Source: Pegoplata infirma
Taxonomy: Eukaryota > Arthropoda > Insecta > Diptera > Anthomyiidae
Reading direction: 5' to 3'
NCBI GenBank assembly: GCA_963921195.1
Contig: OY992540.1
Location: forward strand, 55,932,844-55,996,843
Length of the DNA: 64,000 bases
In this document: piece by piece, positions 1-10,929 of the stretch
How positions within the stretch are numbered: position 1 is the stretch's first letter
Layout: each line of letters begins with the position of its first letter
The notes under the pieces: generated by a model
What the model saw: only the letters and a program-made list of their open reading frames with translations
Told to the model about the DNA's origin: nothing
Databases searched by the model: none
Translations under genes and position numbers: made by a program

Positions 1-310
1 CTTTTTGTATAGAAAAAATACCTCAGAATCTGAGACCTTAAAGGGAAATGTTTCAAAATCTGTACAAATGTCTCAGAATCTAATACGTTCTCTGTAAGAA
101 AATGTCAAAGACTCAGACTTTTTCTATAGTAAAAATTTCTTAAAAGCAAGACGTTTTCTAAAGGGAAAATGTCTCAGAAAATAAAACTGAGTTGTTGGAA
201 AAAAATTTCTTAAGTTCAAAGAATTTCAATAGGAAATATTTTTTCCATAAAAAAAGTCTCAAATTTTTAGATTTGTTTCGTATAGAAAAAGTTTTATATT
301 CAGGGAACTT
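1..310. repeat. Palindromic-unit satellite, left block
   Basis: Degenerate tandem units of roughly 33-37 bases alternate a CTCAGAATCTGAGA-like palindrome with a TTTTTCTATAGAAAAA-like palindrome. The array stops at 310 where a Helitron-like element begins and resumes after it near 2220, so the element inserted into the array. The same unit recurs at about 16.1, 26.9, 28.0-32.2 and 59.7-61.3 kb. No coding content. Confidence 0.75.
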
Positions 311-422
311 TTTTATACCCTCCACTCTAGTGATAGAGGGTATTTATATATAAGTTTGTCATTACGTTTGTAACACCTTGAAATATTGGTCTATGACCCC
401 ATAAAGTACATATATTCATGAT

Positions 423-975
423 TAGGGATGAGATTTCCATGCAAATGCATGTTTTTTGTCGATAGTCTAAAAACGATATCGACCAATTATCTTTCCGAAT
501 CAAGAAATTTGCGTTAAAATAGCATTGATTTGTTTTTGCATATTTTTGCATATTTTGGTGAAAATGCATATTTTTGCATATTTTGATTTTAAATTCATAT
601 TTTGTGCATATTTCCAACTTTTAAGTGCATATTTCGGCATAAAGTAGCAAAAACACAAATTGAAATTAATTTTTTTCAAAAAATATTTTTAATTTTAATA
701 ATTTATTTGGAAAATAAGAAAAACATTTTTTTTTGTTTTTAATTTTTTATAAATTTTCTTAATTTCTAAAAAAATCTTGCTCACATAAAGTATTAAATGT
801 TACTATTTAAAGTTTTTCCTATTAAGAAGTTTTTCCTATGAAAACAAGATTTTTATTACACATATTTTATTTTTTATTGCATATTTTAAGGTTTTTTAGT
901 GCATATTTTGAAATTTTTAGTGCATATTTTAAGCGCATATTTTCGATTTTTTAGTGCATGAAAATCTCATCCCTA
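423..975. mobile_element. hAT-like non-autonomous element hAT-1
   Basis: Termini TAGGGATGAGATT..AATCTCATCCCTA are flanked by a perfect 8-bp duplication TTCATGAT (415-422 and 976-983) inside HelA-1. An 8-bp duplication with an A/G-rich short TIR is the hAT pattern. The 553-bp body has repeated TGCATATTTT motifs and no transposase frame. A much more decayed relative flanks the nest at 51.1-55.1 kb. Confidence 0.8.
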
Positions 976-1013
976 TTCATGATCCTCGATCGATTTTAAG
1001 ACGATCTAGCGAT

Positions 1014-1057
1014 GTCCGTCCGTCCGTCCGTCCGTCCGTCTGCCCGTCTGTCTGTCA
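1014..1057 (+). repeat. GTCC/GTCT microsatellite of HelA-1
   Basis: Tandem GTCC units passing into GTCT units. This is the proto-microsatellite seen in every HelA/HelB copy with that region, expanded most at 31309-31413. Confidence 0.85.
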
Positions 1058-1329
1058 ATCTGTTGACATATATGTTGGGCATTTACCTGGTCAGGTTGGT
1101 ATTGCAATCCAGTGAAATCGGTCCAGTGGTTCAAAAGTTATAAGCAAAAGAATTTACGAGATAAAACACCCGCTTACTTTCGAAAGGACGCTGAAGCTTG
1201 GCGTATATATTTGCCGTTCTCCTGGCCTGGTTCGTTTTGAATTTCAGCCAGATCGGTCCAGTGGTTTAAAAGTCATTAGCAAAACCGTGAATTTCAGATT
1301 AGCTTTACCTTACATTCATAAGTTGAAAC

Positions 1330-1913
1330 TAGAGATGGGCACATCAGCAGATTAGAGCGTGAATCACGTGATTCACGCGTGAGTGTGACTGAATTCAATT
1401 TTACTCACGTGATTGTGAGTGTGGAAAAAAATTGCGTGAGTGTGCGTGAGTAAGATTTTTGCGTGAGTGAGTGTGCGTGAGTCGATTTGTTTGCGTGAAT
1501 TTGCGTGATTTATTTGCTTTTCATATTTTCTTTCGTACCAAAAAAAAGCAACAAAAAATTGTATAATTTGGCTTAAAAAAGCAAAAAAAAAAATTTTTCG
1601 CTGAACGTTGTTTTTTTCTCTAATCGAATATAAATTTCGCTGAACTTTAAATTTTGCTTAAAAATTTGAAAGATTTTTGAAATTTTAGTGTTTAATTTTT
1701 TTTTTTTATAAATAAGAGTTTCGTGAGTGTGAGTCATCGTGAGTGTGAGTGAAACTTGCGTGATTGCACGTGAGTCTGAGTTGTATTTAATTTACTCACG
1801 TCATTGTGAGTGAGTGTGAGTAGAAAAAATATGGTCGTGAGTGAATGTGCGTGATTCAAAAACTCCTGTCGTGAGCGTGAGTGAGTGTGAGTCTAAAATC
1901 ACGCCCATCTCTA
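1330..1913. mobile_element. hAT-like non-autonomous element hAT-2
   Basis: Termini TAGAGATGGGC..GCCCATCTCTA with near-identical 8-bp flanks GTTGAAAC (1322-1329) and GTTAAAAC (1914-1921). The 584-bp body is built from GTGAGTGTG / GCGTGAGT / TCACGTGATT repeats on both sides of an A/T-rich centre, so it is partly self-complementary. No transposase frame. The TIR differs from hAT-1, so this is a separate family. Confidence 0.75.
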
Positions 1914-2219
1914 GTTAAAACCCCGTGTTTTAAAAACATTAATAACATTAAAAACATTAAATAATTTGCAACGTATTTTTGTTACTCAAAAAAATTTTTA
2001 CACTAAAAAAAAAAAAATACACTCCAACAGAATTTTACAGTCAAAAAAAAAATTTTGTAAATTTTTTTTTTTTCAAAAATTACTTAAAAAAGTTTTTTTA
2101 CACAAAATAAAAACTAATCAAAAATTTTATTTTTTTCACGTAAGAAAATTTACTATCACTTAAAATGGCATTGTGGAGGGTATTTATAGATTCGGATATA
2201 ACTTTTCTACTTCTTTCAA

Positions 2220-2645
2220 TATAAAAAGGTCTGAGATTTTGAAATCGTTTCCTATAGAATGTCTCAGATTCTGAGGCATTTTTCTTTCTGTCACTTTTTC
2301 CTAAGGAAAAAGTCTCAGATTCTTAAAACTTTTACTAAAGAACACTACTTTAAAGCATTTTTTGTTTCGTGTGGAAAAAGTTTTCGATTCTGAGAACTTT
2401 TTTCTTTACAAAAAAGTCTTAGATTCTGAGATCCTTTTCCTATAGAAAAAGTCGCAGATTCTGAGACCTATTTCCGATAGAATATTTAGTTTTATATTCT
2501 GAGAACTTTTTTTTTAGAAAATGTCTAAGATTTTGAGAAAATGTCTCAGATTCTGAGACATTTTGCCTATAAAAATAGACCCAAATTCTAAGACAATTTT
2601 TCTATGGAAAATGTCTAAGATTTTGACACATTTTTCCTATGATTT
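2220..2645. repeat. Palindromic-unit satellite, block after HelA-1
   Basis: Continuation of the 1-310 array: repeated CTCAGATTCTGAGA with CCTATAGAAAAA spacers. An open frame from 2563 runs out of this array and is not taken as a gene. Confidence 0.7.
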
Positions 2646-3415
2646 GTTTGTTCTACAAATATTGCTGGAGGTCATCATGGCTGCTGTGTTGTGTAGGGTG
2701 CTCCAAGTTTGTATTGATGTTACAAAAAAGAAAAGTAAAAACTACTGTAAAAATATTATTCTTTCTCCTCAACAAAGTCATGGGGTAAAATATTACAAAA
2801 ATTTAGATCTCACATCAAACTATTGTGAAAAAAATGCAAAAGGAAATAAACTAAAATTATGTTATGACTTTATATGTTACGATAACATAAATCTTTTGTT
2901 CAATTGAATTTCATGGAGATTTAATGTTTTGTGAGTTTAATTTTCTTTGTGCACCATAGAATTTCAAATACAAAAAAAATCTCTAATGAGATTATAATTT
3001 AAATTTAATTTTAAAGTTTTGTTTTTTATTATTTAATCTACAATAGAGTTTTAATAAAATTTTATTTTTCATATGCTACTTAAGGTATGTTTACATCATT
3101 CTACTTACAACTAGTATTAAGGCTTCTCAAAAAATCTTGTGTTATAAAATATTGTTGACTGTCCAAATAGACTTTTAATTTTATATAATATTTCAAAAAA
3201 TAGCTATGGGTTTATAAAAATTCTGTTTGATTTCGTTTATGGTTTTTTGGTGTTTTTTTTGGCTGTATCAAGACTTTGGTTTTTACAAACTTAAAATCTA
3301 ACAACTCGGTGGGATTATGTAAACACACCTTTATTCTTAACCATCCATATGATCACTTGTCGTAAGTTTGTTTTTGTATAAATACACTCAGCCCCACGCT
3401 TCGTCCAGTTATCGT
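2646..3415. other. Unclassified stretch, no gene seen
   Basis: A/T-rich sequence with no recognised repeat termini and no convincing coding frame. A 114-codon frame (2563-2907) begins in satellite and has no motif I recognise. Confidence 0.5.
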
Positions 3416-3419
3416 GCCT

Positions 3420-3572
3420 TTAGAAAGTTATCGTGTTTTTTCATCTCGTAAATTCTCAAAAAACCCTTGCCGAAATTCACTCTTTTGCTCATAACTTTTG
3501 ACCCACTGGATTTTCTGGATTGCAATACAAACCTGACCTGGTAAATGCCCAATATATATGCCAAACTTCATA
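3420..3572 (-). mobile_element. HelA internal fragment
   Basis: On the minus strand it matches the mid-part of HelA: AGTTTGGCATATATaTTGGGCATTTACC, then the TTGTATTGCAATCCAG segment, then AATTTCGGCAAGGG and a run ending near TCGTAAATT. Head and tail are missing. It is a truncated relic. Confidence 0.7.
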
Positions 3573-3874
3573 CTCAAAATATTTTGTAGACAAAAACAAA
3601 TGAAAAACATGTTTAAACCAGTGATAAAACACTTGAAAACCATCCCAGTAATTATTATTTGTTTTAAGAACATTTATTTTTTACTGTTAATAAAATTTTC
3701 TAAAATAAATAACTTTAAACATTAAAAAGTAACTTCAGTTTAATTTTTTTACCAACAAATTCGAAAAAAAAATAGCCCACGAAAACATTAAAAATTAATG
3801 ATTGATGTGTTATTTTTACCAACAAATTCAAAAAAATACCTACGAAAGCACTAAAAATTATTAAAAACATTTTT

Positions 3875-3937
3875 GGGGAATCGATCCCGCAATCAACTAC
3901 ATTCTGGCCAGACACTCTACCCATCGTACCAAAGTCA
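3875..3937 (-). other. tRNA-like segment (decayed pol III promoter-like boxes)
   Basis: The minus strand reads TGGTACGATGGGTAGAG (box A-like), then GGATCGATTCC (box B-like, one mismatch to GGTTCGATTCC) about 40 bases downstream. I see no convincing acceptor stem, so it is not called a tRNA gene. It lies at the edge of a dispersed repeat whose second copy (18.66 kb) keeps box A but has lost box B. It may be a tRNA-derived SINE head or chance. Confidence 0.35.
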
Positions 3938-4232
3938 CTTGATACAAACATGTTTTTATATTTTTTTTTTTAATTTTTTGTCTACAAAAAAATACCAAAA
4001 CAAGTAGGTAAGAAAGAACTAATGACTTTTCTTGAAAAAATGTCAACAATTAAAAAAAAAATAATAACGTACAAAATCATTAAAAATTAAAGAAGAATCA
4101 CTTATTTTTACTTACAGAACAAAAATAAATGACTTTAAAAATTGATTGCTAATGAAAGTCTGTATTTTTTATATTGTTATATTTGAATCAAAGAACAGAA
4201 ATATTCATTTAATAAAACTGAACATTGAACAA
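3893..4232. repeat. Dispersed repeat, copy 1 (partner at 18664-19014)
   Basis: Direct, diverged match to 18664-19014. Both copies carry CAACTACATTCTG, CAGAC.CTCTAC, TTTTTGTCTACAAAAAAA, GAAGAATCACTTATTTT and TTACAGAACAAAAATAAATG in the same order. No TIR or coding frame. To the left, 3751-3866 holds an imperfect tandem duplication of an ACCAACAAATTC-containing segment (about 68 bp). Confidence 0.7.
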
Positions 4233-4235
4233 ATG

Positions 4236-4690
4236 TTTTTTATTCCCTCCAACTACAGTATGGGGGTATACTCACTTTGACATTCCGTGTGTAACGCATC
4301 AAAATATCGGTCTAGGACCCCGTAAAGTATATATATTTATAATCAGTGATCGATTCTTAGACATTCTAGCGATGTCCGTGCGTCCGTCAGTCTGTCCGCC
4401 TGTCCGTCCGTCTGTAGTTAACACGATTCAGTCCAAAATAAAAAAGCTAGACTCCCGACATTTGGCACAAATATGTCTTAAGTTGATAGGCAGGTTAAGT
4501 TCGTAAATGAGCAAAATCGGAGCAGGGGGCAAAAAGTTCCCCCTTGAAGAACTAAACCAAGCTCTGAAAAATAGCATTTTTTTACGTGATTTTTTGTGTT
4601 TTTGTTTAACAAATGCAACATTTTTATGCTACGAGAAGTTCAAAGTCCTGCACTTGGACCCAGAGAACTAGAAAATGTGTTTTTTTGAGT
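4236..4690 (+). mobile_element. Helitron-like HelB-1, 5' part
   Basis: Head CCCTCCAACTACAGTATGGG, then TCACTTTGACATTCCGTGTG, TATATATTTATAATCAGTGA core, GTCCGTNN microsatellite, and the HelB-specific CAGTCCAAAATAAAA.AGCTAGACTCC, GGCAGGTTAAGTTCGTAAATG and CACTTGGACCCAG segments. The 3' hairpin is missing; instead the sequence joins an inverted HelA head at about 4692. Confidence 0.75.
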
Positions 4691-4691
4691 T

Positions 4692-4853
4692 TCAACAGAC
4701 AGATGGACGGATGAATATCGCTAGATCATCTTACAATCGATCGAGGATCATGAATATATGTACTTTCTGCGGTCCTAGACCAATATTTCGAGATGTTACA
4801 AATGGAATGATTAACTTATATATACCCTCTATCGCTAGAGCGGAGGTTATAAC
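4692..4853 (-). mobile_element. HelA 5' head, inverted, fused to HelB-1
   Basis: The minus strand reads the HelA head: ATACCCTCTATCGCTAGAG complement, (TA)n core with TCATGATCCTCGATCGATT complement, and a few GTCC units, stopping at CAACAGACAG. HelB-1 and this piece therefore lie in opposite orientation with their microsatellites facing each other. The chimera probably arose by recombination or nested insertion followed by loss. Confidence 0.7.
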
Positions 4854-4859
4854 AAGGAA

Positions 4860-5127
4860 GTGAAAATTTTCTGAAAATTTTTCCAAATAAAAAAAAGTCC
4901 GAAAATTTTTTATAGAAAAAAAATTTAAAATTCGTAAAGGAAAATGTGACTAAATCTAAAAATTTTTTATGAAAAAATATCGGTCAATCTGGAAGTTCTT
5001 ATTATAAAGAGAAGTTTCTTTCGGAAAGTTTTAGTTTGAAAAAAAAATTTCACAAAATAAAACCAAATTTTTATTTAAAAAAATAAATCTTAAAATTGGC
5101 TAATTATAAAAAAGATTTAATAAAAAC
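4860..5127. other. Diverged satellite-like A/T-rich stretch, no gene
   Basis: GAAAATTTTTC.. and TTTTTTATAGAAAAAA modules echo the palindromic satellite but the CTCAGATTCTGAG half is eroded. Nothing else recognised. Confidence 0.3.
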
Positions 5128-5712
5128 AAGTAAGAAAGTTATAGTCGGTCAAGACCGACCACATAATCACCTACACCAGTGATTCCGAAAAATGGTCCCA
5201 AGTCCAAACATGGACCGATTGGATCTATCTTTTGTTAAATATTTAATTAGTGTAGAAAAAACGCACAGACAAAATTTTAGTGGAATTGGCTTATTTTTGT
5301 TGCCAATAGACCGATTTAACTGAATATCGGTCGAAATTTGTATATGGGGGACTAAGTCCAAAAATGGTCTGAACATATTCAGATAAAAGTAAGTTACCAA
5401 AGTACATCTTTTACACTTAAAAACAAAATATTTCCAACTTTTATGAATTTTAAGAGATTTTTGTGAATATCGGGAGGGTGGTTTGTATGGGGACTACAAG
5501 AGGAACTGGTCCGATTCCTTTAAAATTTGTAACAATAATTTGTGAATACAAAAAACGATTACTTGCCAAATTTCGAAAAGGTACCTATTGTACTACGGAA
5601 ATAAGAGGCACTAGAGTCAAATAAAAAGGGACGTTTGTATGGGGGCTTGGTCAAAACATTGACCGATTTTTTCCATTTTAAATAGCGTACCAAAGAGTGG
5701 TGTAGGGTATAA
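5128..5712 (-). mobile_element. Helitron-like HelC
   Basis: The minus strand ends with a hairpin GTCGGTC/GACCGAC (5144-5150 / 5153-5159), then AACTTTCTTACTTGTT, the same terminal motif as HelA and HelB. At the other end it starts with TATACCCTACACCAC (near 5712). Internal segments repeat ATGGGG..TTGGTC-like text. No protein frame. Confidence 0.6.
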
Positions 5713-6620
5713 ATATGTCAAGGTCTTATATTTTTTAATAAAAAGTGTCCCAAATATTAAAATTAGATAATGGAAGAATGCGACTCAAGAGTTTATAGAA
5801 GTTATTTTTTTAGAATTTGGAGATTCTAAAAATATCAGAACAAAAGTAAAAGGGTTTGAGGAATGCAAAATTTTTCTTTGTGAAACATATTTCTGAAATA
5901 ATCGTTTTTGTATAAAATATAAACAGTATCGCGATTTTCAAGATTACATTTTTTTTTTTTTTCATAATCTACAAAAGACATCAAAATTTTGAGCCATATT
6001 TTTTAAAAAAGTGCTAATTGGAGACATATTTTTTTAAAATATTCAAATAATACTAAATTTTGATCCCCTTGTCCTCGAATTTGTAGCACATAAGTTTTAA
6101 GCCTAGTACTAAAAGACATCGTATATATTTCAATAAATTTTCCAACAGAATTTGAAAATTTATTGCGTATTTCGAGGTTTTAGTGCACATTTTTTTAGTT
6201 TATCTGCTACTACTAAAAATGAAAAACGAAAACACCAACAAAATGCAACTTAATTATTATCATAACTTTAGTTTATTGAGTTTTTTGTTTAAAACAATTT
6301 TTTTTTGTGTATTTTGTTTGTTTATCAAAACTTATTTTTTATTTTTTTACATGTATGTAGCTTTTTTATTTATTTAATACATATGCGTTTTATGTGGTCA
6401 GTTGCATGGCTGCATTCTAATTGCTTTTGAATTATGATTGATTGGAAAATATGTTTTTTAGGGGATTTATGGCAGAAAAATATTAACTTTTTTTCCAATT
6501 TTAACTTTGTTAATTTAAATAAAAAAAAAACTTATGTTAGTAAATATCGAAATTGACTAAACTTTCTTTGAATAAAGATGATGGGTTGATACCTGCTAAG
6601 AAAAATCTAACACTTTGAAG
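5713..6620. other. Unclassified A/T-rich stretch, no gene
   Basis: No TIRs, motifs or convincing frames seen. A 64-codon Phe/Leu-rich frame at 6183-6377 is judged non-coding. Confidence 0.5.
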
Positions 6621-6623
6621 CCA

Positions 6624-7110
6624 TATGAGGTATTCCACACCAAATGTTCAGCAAAAAAAAAGTTGTGTCGTGTCAATATGAAATCATTTGAAAAGTATTC
6701 GCTCTTAGGGTACTATTAAATAACAAAAATAAAATTAAAGTTTTTTCAAAAAGTGGGACTTGTAGGCGTGGTCAAAAATTGGAAATATCTAACTTTTTTG
6801 TCTGATCATCTTTACTTCAATATGTATGCAAATTAAATGAAACACAGTAAAGTCTTAAAGACAAAAGTTTTTTTTTATATTTTTGTATGGGCTATCGATT
6901 AAAAAAATAAAAATTGGAAAATTTTCAGAAGAAGTTCTGAATTTTTAAAATTTAAACTTAAACTTTATTTATCAAAAAACATGCCGCAATTTTATTTTTT
7001 TTTTAATTTAAAAAAAAAAAAAAGTTAAAGGACTTTTCTATCTGTTCTGAAATTTTCAGAGATGTGTTTTGCCTTGTTTTCGAGAAATCAAATGTCAAAG
7101 ATTGCAACAC
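6624..7110. mobile_element. Single arm of foldback family FB1 (see 39444-40537)
   Basis: Starts TATGAGGTATTCCACACCAAATGTTCAGC, and shares TAGGCGTGGTCAAA.ATTGGAAA, TTTTGTATGGGCTATCGAT, AATTTTCAGAA...GTTCTGAA and TTTTCGAGAAA with the left arm of the complete copy at 39.4 kb. The inverted partner arm is absent, so this is a half-copy. Confidence 0.65.
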
Positions 7111-7168
7111 GCTAGTTTTATACAATAATGGTATATAAAACGTGTGCGTATGAGTAATATCAATACTA

Positions 7169-7846
7169 AACAAGTAAGAGCGTTAAATTCGGCTGTGCCG
7201 AATCTTTTATACTCTCCAACACGTTTAAAATTAAAAAAAATCGCAGGGGCGTATTTTCTTTTTGCGGGGGGGGGGGGGGGGGGGGGGTTGGCGGAATCGG
7301 TGGGGGACACTTTTACCACCGCTATATATATGTTTACAAATTATTTGTTTATGATATTTACTCTTAAATAATACATTTTTATCGTTATTTTTTATTAATT
7401 TCCATAACCACGGCCCCCAAAGGGTGGCGGCCTGGAAAAAAATCGAATTTCCTAACCGTTGGTCCAAGCGCAGGTCTATGAACATAATATGGCATAAAAA
7501 TGTTACATTTGTTGAGCAAAAATTAAAAAAAAACTCGTAAAATATTGTATTTTTCAGGGGTCTTTTTAGTCCTTCAAAGGGGAACTTTTTTGCCCCTTGT
7601 CCGATTTTGCCCATCTTCGAACTTAACCTTAACATAAGAGATATTCTTGCCTAATTTCAGGGGTCTATCTCTTTTGATTTGGACTGCATCGTTATTTCTA
7701 CAGACGGACATCGCTAGAATGTCTTAGATTCTATCATGGATCAATATTATATATACTTTGTGGGGTCCCCGACCGATATTTCGATGCGTTACACACGGAA
7801 TGACAAAGTGAGTATACCCCCATACTGTGGTTGGAGGGTATAAAAA
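7169..7846 (-). mobile_element. Helitron-like HelB-2, near full length
   Basis: On the minus strand the head TATACCCTCCAACCACAGTA lies near 7846. The (TA)n core, a very short GTCC tract and HelB text (TGCAGTCCAAAT, AAGTTCGAAGATGGGC) follow. It ends in the hairpin ATTCGGC/GCCGAAT (7197-7203 with 7187-7193, three-base loop), AACGCTCTTACTTGTTT. A 22-base oligo-C (plus-strand G, 7266-7287) sits just before the 3' hairpin. Confidence 0.8.
7266..7287. repeat. Oligo-G run of 22 bases
   Basis: Uninterrupted G on the plus strand inside HelB-2. Shorter G or C runs recur at the matching position in other HelB copies (about 32.9, 50.36, 24.33 kb). Confidence 0.9.
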
Positions 7847-7946
7847 ATATTTTAAGAGGCGATGGGAGCGTGAGTGAGTTTTTATTTACGATCACGCACG
7901 CTAATGAAAGAAAAAAAAAATATTCAAGCACGATATTTTATTTTAC

Positions 7947-8110
7947 TCACAAATCCCGAAATACGTGTCGATTAAGTTTTAAAAAAAAATGACCAACATA
8001 AATAAATTTAAAACAGAAAAAAAATATTCTTGAAAATTATTCTATGAGAATATCATAGTTTTAATTAGTAAAGGAAATAATGACCTCGAGCTAGAATAAA
8101 CCTATTCAAA
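7947..8110. mobile_element. Family D fragment
   Basis: Carries CCGAAATACGTGTCGATTAAG, GACCAACATAAATAAATTTAAAAC, TATTCTTGAAAATTATTCTATGAG, and TAATGACCTCGAGCTAGAATAAAC. The same text occurs at 13.3/14.06-14.35, 34.4-35.4 and 50.1 kb. Truncated at both sides. Confidence 0.65.
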
Positions 8111-10340
8111 ATTTTACCAGAATTTTAAAAATTAAAAATTTTCAAGAATTTTCTGTATGGTGGACAAACTTCATGCTTTAGTTCACCCGCATTGAAATTT
8201 TATGCTCAAAAAATACAATAAAAATTAGATTTTTTTATATATTTTGTTTTAAAGTATTTTGCGCATTAATTATAATTATATTTTATGAGGAAAATATATG
8301 TAGAACATTATGATGAACGTATTAGACTTCTAAGTTTAATTTTTGAAAAAGGACTAAAATGACCCCTTAAAATGGCAGCTAGAGGGTCAACATATTAGGT
8401 TCGTTCCACAACGTTACCGCGGGTGCCCGAAAAGCGTTCCCGTATTTTTGAGTTATTTTTGGGTAAATGAGAGAGTTTTTGAGAGAATAAATTACTTTCT
8501 CATTTTACCGAACTTACCTGCACTTTTTTTCGGGTAAATTAGTAACAGTCAGATGTTGAAAAAACATCTGATTTTTTTTGTGAAGCTAAATCGGAAATTT
8601 AAATAAAATAAAGAACTAAACTATGGAAATGTGTTATTTCAATACAAAAAAAGATAATTTGTTATTAAAATAAACTTTTACAATTTGTTTTCTTGTTTAA
8701 AATAATTTTTCTTATGCAAATATTTTAACGTTATTGGTTTGTTTACATTTTCTATTATTTTGGGCTTGAAATGTGTTTTTTTGATTTCCCGTACTTTTGT
8801 GCATTTTTGTGGTATCGTGAGAGGTTTTTTGATCTTCTCTCATTTTACCGAACTTTACCAGGAAAGACAGACATCTAACCATATTTTAGGCTCATTGCCA
8901 GATCATTCTGCATTGGAGCCATTGATGCTCAAGGCAATGACCTTAAATTTGTTGCACAGTGTAATCAATAAAAAAAATCTTTCGACTTATGCTATTCTAA
9001 TTCGTTTTCTCTGTAACACAAAATTCAAATTATTGTTAATATATTAATACATTTTTAACTAAAATATCAAATTCACACTAAACATAAAAACGTAAACTTT
9101 AGTCATCAACTAACAATAACACTTAATTTATGACGTTTAAATTTAACAGAACAATTTGAAAAATCGGAAATGTCAAATTTCAGTTAAACTTACGTGCTAT
9201 TTACGTGCTGTTTTATCAAATTACCAAGAAAAAAAAGGTATTTGTGTTTGTAAGTTTAACCAGTTAAGAATTAAACAGTTACAATAAAAGGCACATTAAA
9301 CAAAACAAAAAAACTGTTAAATACAAAAATAAAAAAATACAATTTTTTGGCAATATCCAACTGAGACCTTAAACAAAAAACCCCCAAGCACAACAAAAAT
9401 CTAAAGGATTTTATTGTAATTGTATATTTTTTTGTATTCACTTCTATACATGAAGCATGGAAAAGTAACAAAATATTTTGAATGGTTAACAGAAAAATAT
9501 AAAAACATCCAAAAAATAATAACGGAAACGGAAATTTGTTAAAGTTGCAACAACGACGCCATAAAACTTAAGCCATTATATAGGGAAGTCATATCCAAAC
9601 AAACCCACACACACTCATAAAAAATATGTATATTTTTAAGACCATAGTACAGAGAGAAAACTGGTTAAAATAATCGTAAATGTTGGTAGCAATGTTAAAG
9701 AAACATTTTTGCTACAGTTAATTTTTTTTTTGAGTTGTAGAATTGGTATTTGTTTGTATTCCAAAAAGTTTCATATAAAAAAGTATTGCTTTTATTTACG
9801 GCAATATTATTGCATATTTTTTGAGGGATTTCCTTTATTCTTTTACCCTACACTGATTACGAGAGGTATTTTAAATGAGACAAAAAAAAAAATAAATGTA
9901 CACTGCAGGAGACCAAAAACTAAATAAAATTTTTAAAACTTAGCGTCAGTTTTTTTTATGCCCCACTGCAGTTATTAAATATTTCAATGGCGTTTGAAAT
10001 ACGCAAAAAAAATATAAGATGTAAAAACCACTGTGCAGCAAGAAAAAAAATGGGCCTCAATGCCTCCAATGCCAAATAAAATTAAACAAATTTAGATATA
10101 ATTTCCTTTTTATGGTCCAACGAAATTTTTAATAAAAGGTGTTTGGAAAATCTCATAAAATTTATAAAAAAAATGCAAAAAAAATATGATTGGATACGTT
10201 CAGTGATATTGTATGGCGGTTCTTCTTTGTGAAACATATTAACCATCTAACTGCAATTTTAAAGTATAATTTTAGTCCTTTTTCGAAATGAAGTCTAATT
10301 AAACGCCATGACCCACTTTTAATTTAAAAATTGCCTTGCC
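8111..10340. other. Low-copy A/T-rich stretch, no gene
   Basis: No recognised element. Small points: a hairpin CAGATGTT.AACATCTG near 8551-8571, and a direct repeat CTCTCATTTTACCGAACTT at about 8507 and 8839. Short frames (8739-9047, 9271-9471, 9709-9927) have no motif and strong A/T bias. Confidence 0.5.
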
Positions 10341-10346
10341 CCCCTA

Positions 10347-10505
10347 CACTCAAGAAAAATTTTTCTAGTTTTCGTTTCTAACGACAGTTTTTAATGAAAG
10401 TTTTAATCAATTAACAAAGCTTTTATATCTATTTTTGTTAAAAATAGTTTTTGAAGTTAATTTAGTAATAATCAATTTTTTTAGTTAATTTTAGTTAAAA
10501 AGTCT
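10347..10505 (+). mobile_element. Truncated CACTC-type MITE end
   Basis: TA then CACTCAAGAAAAATTTTTC, followed by AGTTAATTTTAGTTAAAA text resembling the complete element at 48686-49285. The other terminus is absent. It joins HelB-linked sequence at GCAAATTTGCTCG. Confidence 0.45.
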
Positions 10506-10619
10506 TGCAAATTTGCTCGATGCCCCCTTCAAACCTTCAAAAGTTCATACGACATGCGAAAAATGCTCAAAAATGGCAATATATAAAGAATCATATTTTT
10601 ATTGTATTTTTTGCACCAA

Positions 10620-10895
10620 AGCAGTGTTGCCCAAAACATTAAATCATGATAATGTTTTGCGGAAGATTTGGGTGTACTTGCCAAAGCAAAGTTTCTTTTA
10701 AATAAAATAATGTTATATTACTTTGCTATTCCATGCAAAACGAATTGAAATATCAGTCGAGGACCCCATTAAAAAACCAAAAGAGCTGTACATTTCGTAA
10801 GTGAGTGCAAAAATAAGGTCAAAAAAGTGTTTTTACATTTTGGAGAGTATTAAAAATTCGGCACCAAAGAATATAACACTCTCACTTGTTTTATG
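10620..10895 (+). mobile_element. HelB-like 3' fragment
   Basis: Shares TGATAATGTTTT, CCATGCAAAACG.ATTG.AATATC and GGACCCC with 48.52-48.68 kb, and AAAGAGCTGTACATTT with minus-strand 56.2 kb. It ends TTTTGGAGAGTATTAAAAATTCGGCACCAAAGAATATAACACTCTCACTTGTTT: the HelB tail with a decayed hairpin. Confidence 0.65.
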
Positions 10896-10929
10896 TACAT
10901 TTGATAAACAAATGGAAAATTTTTATGCG

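Larger units (their letters stand above)
311..2213 (+). mobile_element. Helitron-like HelA-1 (mini-me/DINE-1 type), split by two hAT-like insertions
   Basis: Starts with a TATACCCTCCACTCTAGTGA head that can fold on itself (ATACCCTC..GAGGGTAT). It continues with the core AAAGTA(TA)n..TTCATGATCCTCGATCG, the GTCC/GTCT microsatellite (1014-1057) and A/T-rich ACACTCAAAAAA-type minirepeats. It ends in a decayed ATTCGG hairpin and TCTACTTCTT. No protein is encoded. Non-autonomous Helitron-like elements of flies have this plan. The element is 766 bases once the insertions at 423-975 and 1330-1913 are removed. Confidence 0.75.

Noticed and set aside
1014..1057. CRISPR-like direct repeats
   Set aside because: Simple microsatellite with no spacers; eukaryotic context. 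The same applies to all arrays here.
2563..2907. 114-codon plus-strand frame
   Set aside because: Starts inside degenerate satellite, no recognisable motif, composition follows the A/T background.
7266..7287. Oligo-G run as a deliberate G-quadruplex element
   Set aside because: It sits at the oligo-G/C position typical of HelB 3' regions and varies between copies, so slippage is the simpler reading.
8739..9047. 102-codon frame near CTCTCATTTTACCG repeats
   Set aside because: No motif; the repeat is a DNA-level duplication.
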